Shown: positions 19,117 to 24,434 of the stretch, in pieces
How the letters are laid out: each line of letters begins with the position of its first letter
Numbering within the stretch: position 1 is the first letter of the stretch
From: Archangium sp.
GTDB taxonomy: Bacteria > Myxococcota > Myxococcia > Myxococcales > Myxococcaceae
Length of the DNA: 24,434 nucleotides
Assembly: GCA_016793585.1 (NCBI GenBank)
Contig: JAEUJR010001035.1
Coordinates: 1 to 24,434 of the forward strand
Direction of reading: 5' to 3'
Notes under the pieces: generated by a model
Told to the model about the DNA's origin: nothing
Seen by the model: only the letters and a program-made list of their open reading frames with translations
The model's database searches: none
Program-made: the position numbers and the translations under genes

Positions 19117-20016
19117 CTACTGCACCAGGTGCCAGTCGAGGGTGGCGTTGCCGACTTGAAAGCGGTCGGCGTCTTCGAGGCGATGGCAGCGCACCGCGTG
19201 GAGCCGACGCAGGTCGTGGGTGCCGTTCGAGCTGCCGCAGTCGATGAGGTGCGGCACGCCGTCGACCGAGAGCAGCGCCGCGTGCACGCGTGAGACGTGG
19301 CCGTCGGGGATGAGCACGTCGCAGCGCTCGTTGCGGCCGATGAGCACGCCGCGGCGAATGAGCTGCTCGTCGATGGCGGTGGTGAAGACGCCGGTCGCGA
19401 GTCGCAGCGTCAACACCCCGACCGCAGGAGACGCCGTCTTCATCCACGACCAGCGGCCGGCCTGCGGCGTGGGCGGCACTTCGTCGAAGCGTCTCCACGC
19501 GGCGTCGAGCTGCTCGGGAAGCATCACCTGCACGCCCGTCGGCACGCAGAAGAACGAGAGCTGCGCGGTGCGAAGGAGGACGGGCTGCTCCGACTGCGTG
19601 ACGTGTTGCGGGCCGAGCGCGGTGTGGAGCCCGCCCGGCGTCTCGAGGTCGATGGCGGAGGAGCGCACGCGACCCTCGACGAGCCGAACGACGAAGAGCA
19701 CGTGCCGCAGCGACAGCGCCTGGTCGCGCGTGATGCTGAGGTCGACGAACTGGTGCCGGCCCAGCGTTCCCGCGCGCACGTCGTCGGTGGCCGAGAGCCA
19801 CATGCGGCCCGTCAGCCCGATGGTCGCGTGCACGGCGAAGACGAAGAGGCCAGGGCGACGCTCTTCCTGGCAGGCGCTCCAGAGCTGGCGGTGCAGGCGC
19901 TCGTAGTGCTGTCGGGGCGTGTCGGCGAGCTGCGCACCGAGCACGAACGTGTTGCTGCGATGGCCTGCCTGCGCGTCGGCGTCCATCACGCGCACGATGC
20001 GGGTGTGCCCGCTCAT
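19117..20016 (-). CDS. Tandem FHA-domain protein
   Basis: A 299-residue cytoplasmic protein with two FHA-like modules. The C-terminal one (about 212-297) is canonical: IGRNERCDV (Gly227-Arg228), HVSRVHA (Ser242-Arg243, His245) and CGSSNGT (Asn264), the residues that bind phosphothreonine peptides. The N-terminal one (about 80-155) keeps the outline, LGRHQFVDLSI then LSLRHVLFVV then IDLETPGG, but replaces the NGT loop and may not bind phosphate. No DNA-binding or catalytic domain is present, so it is an adaptor. It lies 137 bases downstream of the lipoprotein that ends the Ser/Thr kinase cluster and directly upstream of the hydroxylase gene. A link from kinase phosphorylation to the membrane enzyme is therefore plausible but inferred. 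Confidence 0.9.
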   Translation of the reverse strand: MSGHTRIVRVMDADAQAGHRSNTFVLGAQLADTPRQHYERLHRQLWSACQEERRPGLFVFAVHATIGLTGRMWLSATDDVRAGTLGRHQFVDLSITRDQALSLRHVLFVVRLVEGRVRSSAIDLETPGGLHTALGPQHVTQSEQPVLLRTAQLSFFCVPTGVQVMLPEQLDAAWRRFDEVPPTPQAGRWSWMKTASPAVGVLTLRLATGVFTTAIDEQLIRRGVLIGRNERCDVLIPDGHVSRVHAALLSVDGVPHLIDCGSSNGTHDLRRLHAVRCHRLEDADRFQVGNATLDWHLVQ

Positions 20017-20093
20017 GACTCGCCTCTGCTGGTCAGTGATGGGCAGGACTGATCAGCGATGAAGCAGCGCGTGCTCCAGAGTGGCGCAATCAT

Positions 20094-20118
20094 GAGGGCT
20101 CCCGGGTGATGGAGCCTC
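20094..20118 (-). terminator. Candidate terminator hairpin after lipoprotein gene
   Basis: GAGGGCTCC / GGAGCCTC (20094-20102 and 20111-20118) pair over 8 bases with one bulged G and an 8-base loop. They lie 35-60 bases past the stop of the minus-strand lipoprotein gene. No T run follows. A small stem GCAGC-GGC-GCTGC (20140-20152) sits right after the stop. This would separate the kinase cluster from the FHA-hydroxylase pair, perhaps only partly. Confidence 0.4.
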
Positions 20119-20153
20119 GGAGTCCAAACGGCGTGCCGTGCAGCGGCGCTGCC

Positions 20154-20879
20154 TCAGCGGCGGCAGGACGCGTCGATGGCGGTGTTGCGCGAGCAGCCCG
20201 ACGGGTCGAGCGGCGCTTCACGCGCGCACTTGTTCTCGCACGAGAAGTTGCAGGCCTGCATGCAGCGCATGAACGCGCCGCTGCAGCGGTCGACGGCCGC
20301 GGCCGAGGGGCACGAGTAGCCCGCGCCGTTGATGCAGCAGGTGGCCGACGCCGAGCCCGTCGTCGTGGTGGTCGACTGCACGGCCGACTCGTTTACCGTC
20401 ACCGACATGTTGGGCATCATCGCGCCGCCGATGGAGATGCTGGCTCCCGGCGCCGTCACCGTCGTGGTGGTCGTCGTCTGAACCGGCGGCGTGACGGCGG
20501 GCTGCACCACCACCACCGGCGGCGGCACCAGCATCGAGCGGCTCGCCATCGCGATTTGCCAGAGCTGGTCAGCCCGGGCCTTGGCGGCAGTGAAGCGTGC
20601 CTGCTGCTCCTGTTCGGGCGGGTTGCCCGGCAGGTTGATGAGCAGAATGAAGTCCTGCTCGTTGGCGCTGTTCTGCCACGACAGCTGCGTTCCATCTTCG
20701 AGCGTGGTGACGGCGCCGCTCACGCCACGAAACGACTCGAGGTTCTGACCGACCGACGCCGAGATGAGCGCGGGCACCATGGCCTGGCCTTCGGCGGGCG
20801 TGAGCGGCAGTTGGTACACGCGCATCGAGGCGCAGCTGACGGCGAAGAGCGCGAAGGTGACGGCGACGAGGCGTTTCAT
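20154..20879 (-). CDS. Lipoprotein with Thr-rich linker and Cys-rich tail
   Basis: A 241-residue exported lipoprotein beginning MKRLVAVTFALFAVSCASM (lipobox SC at Cys16). The ATG at 20879 has a GGAG site about 6 bases upstream; an in-frame start at 20969 would hide the signal and overlap the previous gene. Residues 20-115 form a mixed domain, 120-140 a Pro/Val run, then two Thr runs (QTTTTTTVTA and QSTTTTTGSA) around a Gly/Met segment. The last 60 residues carry about ten Cys (TCCINGAGYSC, DRCSG, RCMQACNFSCENKC, GCSR), probably disulfide bonded. I do not recognise a family. As last gene of the kinase-sigma cluster it may be the outward-facing part of that system, by position only. Confidence 0.8.
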   Translation of the reverse strand: MKRLVAVTFALFAVSCASMRVYQLPLTPAEGQAMVPALISASVGQNLESFRGVSGAVTTLEDGTQLSWQNSANEQDFILLINLPGNPPEQEQQARFTAAKARADQLWQIAMASRSMLVPPPVVVVQPAVTPPVQTTTTTTVTAPGASISIGGAMMPNMSVTVNESAVQSTTTTTGSASATCCINGAGYSCPSAAAVDRCSGAFMRCMQACNFSCENKCAREAPLDPSGCSRNTAIDASCRR

Positions 20880-20934
20880 GAAGGCTCCAGACGACGTGGG
20901 GAAGCCCACCATACGCGCGTGCCGCGCCGGGAAT

Positions 20935-21768
20935 TCACGAATCCACGTCACAGAACACGGGCGTTCCATCGCGGCCCAGCCCGGCGCGCCTCAAGCCTTC
21001 GAAGGTGCGCCTGGTGCCAGCGGTGGGGCTCATGGTGGTGCGCACGACCACGTGGGTGCCTGCGCTCATTCCATCGACGCTCTCGTCGAGCACGGCCCGC
21101 ACGTAGCGCGCGCCACCCGTGCACCCATTCGCCGGAACACCGAAGTACGGAAAGCCTCCGTCGACGCCGAGCACCGCCACCTTCAGCGTCGGCACCGCGG
21201 CCGGGGTGAACCACGCGTACCCCGCCGCCGCCGTCGCCGAGAGCTCTCGCGGCCAGGGCTCGAGCGACCACACCTGCCCCGGCCCCAGGGTCGCCGACTT
21301 CACGAAAGAGAGGCGGCCCGGCGCGCGCACGAGCACCTCGGTGAAGCCGAGCGGAACCGGCACGAGCGTCACCGGTACGCCGAGCAGAGACGTCAGGCCG
21401 TTGACGACGAGCTCTCCCGGCGCGTCGACGTTCACCTGCACGAAGGCCACGAACCGCTCTGCCCGCTTCTGGAGCGTTCGCGCCAGCGCGCCGCGTGGGT
21501 CTTGCGTGCGCGCGGCCAGCACCTGCGCCTCGTCGGCGTAGCGCCACACGTCGTGAAACCGCTCGAGCTGCTCACTGCACACCGCGAGGTTCAGCAACAC
21601 CCCGAGCGTTCGCTGGTAGTGAAGACTGCCGGCGTACGCCTCACAGGCCGCCTCGGCACGACCGGCCTTCGCGTGCGCGCGGCCCTCTTCGAAGAAGCGC
21701 TTCGCCAGCGCCGCTTCGTCAGCGGTTTCGGCCAACACCGACATCAATACGAGCATCGAGAGCGTCAT
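20935..21768 (-). CDS. Secreted TPR-like protein with PEGA-like segment
   Basis: A 277-residue protein with a short N-terminal signal (MTLSMLVLMSVLAETA), so probably periplasmic. Residues of about 17-105 are helical and read as TPR-like pairs (AKRFFEEGRAHAKAGRAEAACEAY, then GVLLNLAVCSEQLERF, each with the small/large residue rhythm of TPRs). Residues 109-152 (VQVNVDAPGELVVNG and VPLGFTEVLVRAPG) resemble a PEGA-type beta segment, common after TPRs in envelope proteins of this group. The C-terminal 90 residues are unassigned and contain two Cys. GGAG lies 8 bases before the ATG, and the stop of the upstream gene is 12 bases away, so it is in one operon with it. Likely a scaffold; partner unknown. 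Confidence 0.8.
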   Translation of the reverse strand: MTLSMLVLMSVLAETADEAALAKRFFEEGRAHAKAGRAEAACEAYAGSLHYQRTLGVLLNLAVCSEQLERFHDVWRYADEAQVLAARTQDPRGALARTLQKRAERFVAFVQVNVDAPGELVVNGLTSLLGVPVTLVPVPLGFTEVLVRAPGRLSFVKSATLGPGQVWSLEPWPRELSATAAAGYAWFTPAAVPTLKVAVLGVDGGFPYFGVPANGCTGGARYVRAVLDESVDGMSAGTHVVVRTTMSPTAGTRRTFEGLRRAGLGRDGTPVFCDVDS

Positions 21769-21780
21769 GGTGGGCTCCAG

Positions 21781-22413
21781 TCACTGCCAGACATCGAGCA
21801 GGTCGGTGGCGGGCACCGTCCGGGTGGGGCGGCGGGCGGGGCGGCTCACGCGCCTCGAAGGTGGCTCGCTGGGCGCGGCCGGCTCGACGACCTCGGCGGG
21901 CTTCGGCGCCGGTGAGACGGCGGGGAACTCCACCAGCTCGAGCTCGGGCACGGCAGGCACCAGCGGCGGCGGGGGCAGCGGGTCGACGGTGACGAGCGCT
22001 CGCGGCTGCGGCTGCGGCTGCGGCTGGAGCGCCGGCGCCTCGCGCAGCAGCAGCCCGCCGAACAGCGCGACCACGAAGGTGGCGGCGATGGCCACCATCA
22101 CCCAGCGGCGCGGCTGTGGCCGAATCGCCTTCAGCGCCTCGTTCGTCGTCGGGCCCGCAGGCACCGGCAGCGAGGGCAGGCGCACGGCCGGCGACTTCAT
22201 GGTGTCGAGCAGCCCGGCCTCGTCAGGCGCCGCCCGCGGAGTGACACCCGGGGGCTCGACCGTGCGCAACAGCTCGTCGGTCACCACGACCACGTCGGTC
22301 GGCGGCTCGGTGGAGTCGTCTTTCAACGAGGGCCACTGCACGCCCGTGTGGCCCAGCGGTTCGAAGCCGTCAGCGACGTGAAAGGAGAGTTCGTCGTGGG
22401 AGTCGTTCGTCAT
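21781..22413 (-). CDS. Single-TM Pro-rich protein, possible sigma regulator
   Basis: A 210-residue protein with an acidic, mostly disordered N-terminal part (1-100), basic residues at 98-103 (RPQPRRW), one membrane helix (104-123), and a Pro/Glu-rich outer part (124-210) that includes the repeat QPQPQPQPR and an Arg-rich end. The positive charges before the helix put the N-terminus in the cytoplasm. This is the topology of membrane anti-sigma factors, and the gene directly follows the sigma-like gene (63-base gap). However, the zinc-binding H-x3-C-x2-C motif of classical anti-sigma domains is absent, so that role is a guess. Co-transcription with the TPR-like gene (12-base gap) is likely. Confidence 0.75.
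   Translation of the reverse strand: MTNDSHDELSFHVADGFEPLGHTGVQWPSLKDDSTEPPTDVVVVTDELLRTVEPPGVTPRAAPDEAGLLDTMKSPAVRLPSLPVPAGPTTNEALKAIRPQPRRWVMVAIAATFVVALFGGLLLREAPALQPQPQPQPRALVTVDPLPPPPLVPAVPELELVEFPAVSPAPKPAEVVEPAAPSEPPSRRVSRPARRPTRTVPATDLLDVWQ
22002..22025 (+). repeat. (GCGGCT)4 hexanucleotide repeat
   Basis: Four perfect tandem copies of GCGGCT inside the single-TM protein gene, encoding Gln-Pro pairs on the minus strand. A 6-base unit keeps frame when copy number changes, so only the length of the Pro-rich stalk would vary. Confidence 0.85.
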
Positions 22414-22476
22414 GCCCCAGAGGACGGGCCCACGCCGAACAGGTCGCGCAGAAAACGACGCGCCTCGAAGGTTTCG

Positions 22477-23379
22477 TCACTTCTTCGACGAAGCCTGCGA
22501 CTTTCCGGGCTCGCCGAGCAGGCTGCTGAGGCTGGCGTCGAAGGCGCTCACCACCACGCGCATGAGGCTGTTCATGTCGGAGGCCGACAGCCGGAACTTG
22601 TCCTGCAGGCGTTTGCGGGTGCCCTTCGCGAGCTCGTCACGCAGCGCAGCGATGCGGCGCGCGACGGTCGAGCGATGCAGCCCCGTCATCGCGGCCAGCG
22701 CGTCGATGCCGAGCCGGTCGATGAAGGTGAGGCGAACGAGGTTGCGCTCGTCGAGGGTCAACGCGCGAAACGCCTCCTGAAAGGCGCCGCGAAACTCGCC
22801 CGCGTACTGCTTGCGAATGACGGCCAGCTCGACGTCGGCGGTGTCGGCCACGGCGGCGGCCAGCTGGTCATCGAGCTCGTCTTCGGGCTTCTCGCTGCGC
22901 TTCTCGTCGATGGCGATGCGCACGGCGACCGCCGCGAGCCAGGTGCCGATGGAGCCCGTGCCCGAGTACCCGCCGATGCGCGGCTTCTCGCCGACGAACA
23001 CGCGCTGCCTCAGCTTCTGCAGCACCTCGTCGCGCTCGTGGGCGGCCAGCCGCATGGGCTTGAGCGCCTCGAGCAGCGTGCCGTGGGCGTGCTCCATGAT
23101 GGCAGCGATGGCGGCCTCGTCGTGCTTCTCGGCGGCCCACGCGATGAAGAGGTCAGAGGTGCGCAGCCGGCCCAGCATGCCGACGACGCCGCTGCTCTCA
23201 CGAACGCGCGTGGCGAGCCTCGAGAGGAACTCCTCGTCTGACAGCTTCACGTCAGGCCACTTGCGGCGCGCCCGCTCGAGCACCTGGGCCAGCGCAGCGA
23301 GGAGCATCGAGTCGCCCTTGAGCGAGGTCGAGCCGATGGCGTTGAAGAAGGCGCGCTGCGCGCCGGCGCTCAGGGACAT
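22477..23379 (-). CDS. Sigma-70-like factor, myxobacterial type
   Basis: A 300-residue protein resembling a Myxococcales-restricted group of sigma-70 factors. After an N-terminal extension of about 80 residues, 85-165 look like region 2 (HGTLLEALKPMRLAAHERDEVLQKLRQRVF, then SIGTWLAAVAVRIAIDEKR). Residues 205-258 form a region-4 helix-turn-helix (LTLDERNLVRLTFIDRLGID, then LAAMTGLHRSTVARRIAALR). A helical tail follows. Region 3 is missing, as in ECF sigma factors, but length and N-terminus differ from ordinary ECFs. It would direct RNA polymerase to specific promoters. Its ATG is 4 bases after the kinase stop (TGATGCCATG), so the pair is translationally coupled and the kinase may control its activity. 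That control is inferred. Confidence 0.85.
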   Translation of the reverse strand: MSLSAGAQRAFFNAIGSTSLKGDSMLLAALAQVLERARRKWPDVKLSDEEFLSRLATRVRESSGVVGMLGRLRTSDLFIAWAAEKHDEAAIAAIMEHAHGTLLEALKPMRLAAHERDEVLQKLRQRVFVGEKPRIGGYSGTGSIGTWLAAVAVRIAIDEKRSEKPEDELDDQLAAAVADTADVELAVIRKQYAGEFRGAFQEAFRALTLDERNLVRLTFIDRLGIDALAAMTGLHRSTVARRIAALRDELAKGTRKRLQDKFRLSASDMNSLMRVVVSAFDASLSSLLGEPGKSQASSKK

Positions 23380-23383
23380 GGCA

Positions 23384-24434
23384 TCACTCGAAGAGGGGAA
23401 TGTCGTCGGTGGGCTTGGCGGGCTTCTTCTTCACCACGGGCTTCGGTCTGCCTGCGTCGATGGGTGCGACGGCGGCCTCGACCGGCTTCGGCTCGGGAGC
23501 GCGCGGCGGCTCGACGGCAGGGGGCGGCTCGACGGCGGGCGGCGCTTCGACGGGCGGCGGTGTCGGGGCTGGAGCCGGCGTGGCCTCGACGACGGGCGGC
23601 GAAGGCGGAGGCGCCGTCACCGGTGCGGGCGTGGGCCCACGCGCGAGCAACACACCGACCGTCGCCATCGCGATGGCGGCGATGCTGGCGGCCACCACGA
23701 GCGGTACACGCTGACGCCACGAGCCGACCGCGCGCCACTCGGCCAGCAACGCCGCGCCGTCTCGGGGGCGCTGCGCCGTGCGCTCCGACATGCAGCGCGC
23801 CACCAGCCGCCGCCACTTCGCGGGCACCAGCTCGAAGTTCGTCTTCTGGGTGAAGCGCCGCGGCAGCTTTCCCGTGAAGAGGCGGTAGGCGACGACGCCG
23901 AACGAGTACACGTCCGAGGCGGGCGTCGCGGGCTCTCCCAGGGCCTGCTCGGGCGCCCAGTACGCGGGCGTACCGACGGGCCCCGAGTAGCTCGGGTCGC
24001 GCTCGAGGTCGCGCGCGAGCCCGAAGTCCATCACCCAGACGTGGTCGTCACGCGAGACCATGACGTTGGCGGCCTTGAGGTCTCGGTGCACCACGCCCTT
24101 CTCGTGCGCGGTCGCGAGCGCCGAGGCCAGCTGGTCGAGCAGCTTCGCGGCCCGCTCCGGCGGCACCGGCCCTTCGTCGAGCAGCTGGTCGAGGGTGCGG
24201 CCATCGACCAGCTTCATGCTGATGTAGTGCTGCTGCCCCGAGATGCCGAGGTCGTAGACGGGGCAGACGTTGGGGTGCGAGACGCGGCGGGCGAGCAGAA
24301 TCTCGCGGCGCAGCAGCTCGAGCGCGTCGCCCCGCTTCACCACGTTGGGCGCGAGCATCTTCACGGCCACGCGCTCCTTCAGCTGCAGGTCTTCGGCTTC
24401 GAAGACGACGCCCATCGCGCCGCCGCCCAGCAGG
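23384..24434 (-). CDS. Membrane Ser/Thr protein kinase, 5' end cut by window
   Basis: A Hanks-type kinase running off the right edge. The frame continues upstream of the ATG at 24415 as LLGGGAMGVVFEAED, the Gly-rich nucleotide loop, so that ATG is internal and the true start lies outside. Numbered from it: Lys19 (VAVK), Glu38, HRDLKAANVM with catalytic Asp112, DFG Asp130, and APE at 154-156. The domain ends near 228, then comes one membrane helix (about 237-258) and a Pro/Ala/Glu-rich outer part (PPVEAPPAVEPPPAVEPP) ending KPTDDIPLFE. All catalytic residues are present, so it should be active in the cytoplasm, with the Pro-rich tail outside as a sensor or wall-spanning stalk. No PASTA domain is visible. 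First visible gene of the cluster with the sigma-like factor. Confidence 0.93.
   Translation of the reverse strand, partial: LLGGGAMGVVFEAEDLQLKERVAVKMLAPNVVKRGDALELLRREILLARRVSHPNVCPVYDLGISGQQHYISMKLVDGRTLDQLLDEGPVPPERAAKLLDQLASALATAHEKGVVHRDLKAANVMVSRDDHVWVMDFGLARDLERDPSYSGPVGTPAYWAPEQALGEPATPASDVYSFGVVAYRLFTGKLPRRFTQKTNFELVPAKWRRLVARCMSERTAQRPRDGAALLAEWRAVGSWRQRVPLVVAASIAAIAMATVGVLLARGPTPAPVTAPPPSPPVVEATPAPAPTPPPVEAPPAVEPPPAVEPPRAPEPKPVEAAVAPIDAGRPKPVVKKKPAKPTDDIPLFE

Noticed and set aside
24413..24415. ATG as start of the Ser/Thr kinase
   Set aside because: The preceding codons encode the Gly-rich loop of the kinase fold, so the gene continues beyond the window.

Overview
The window is about 24.4 kb of very GC-rich bacterial DNA with tightly packed genes. 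Several traits point to a member of the Myxococcota (a myxobacterium or close relative): strong G/C preference at third codon positions, a high density of multi-sensor histidine kinases, a Hanks-type Ser/Thr kinase beside an unusual sigma-70-like factor, a tandem FHA protein, and a large Cys-rich lipoprotein with a MopE-type metal-binding motif. This assignment is inference from gene content. I saw no insertion sequence, integrase, prophage, CRISPR array, rRNA or convincing tRNA.

Layout. 1-2947: the 3' part of a radical SAM protein, a small hypothetical gene, a YceI-like lipoprotein, and on the minus strand an aminoglycoside 3-N-acetyltransferase homologue. 2935-8546 (minus): the Cys-rich MopE-type lipoprotein, whose end overlaps the acetyltransferase start, preceded by a GAF-GAF-PAS hybrid histidine kinase. 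8725-14051 (plus): a membrane-anchored sulfatase-fold enzyme with Thr where sulfatases have Cys, then a 1077-residue membrane hybrid kinase. 14161-16510 (minus): a response regulator with an eroded HD-like domain and a PAS histidine kinase, separated by one base. 16681-18427 (plus): a tail-anchored small protein and a secreted protein, both unrecognised. 18382-20016 (minus): a tandem FHA protein and a fatty acid hydroxylase/sterol desaturase-type enzyme. 20154-24434 (minus): Ser/Thr kinase (cut by the window end), sigma-like factor, single-TM Pro-rich protein, TPR-like secreted protein, and a Thr-rich/Cys-rich lipoprotein.

Working together. The likeliest new system is the minus-strand block 24434 to 18382. 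A membrane Ser/Thr kinase and a sigma-like factor are 4 bases apart and are followed by three envelope proteins. After a candidate terminator come a phosphothreonine-binding (FHA) protein and a membrane lipid-modifying enzyme. This could be a kinase-to-transcription and kinase-to-membrane signalling module, but the functional link is inferred from gene order only. The other theme is two-component signalling: three histidine kinases and one separate response regulator, with no obvious DNA-binding output domain, so their outputs must lie elsewhere or be protein-protein. Non-coding structures of note are a two-way hairpin at 16594-16643, a pair of perfect dyads at 8608-8644, and a 54-base near-identical inverted repeat shared by two kinase genes.
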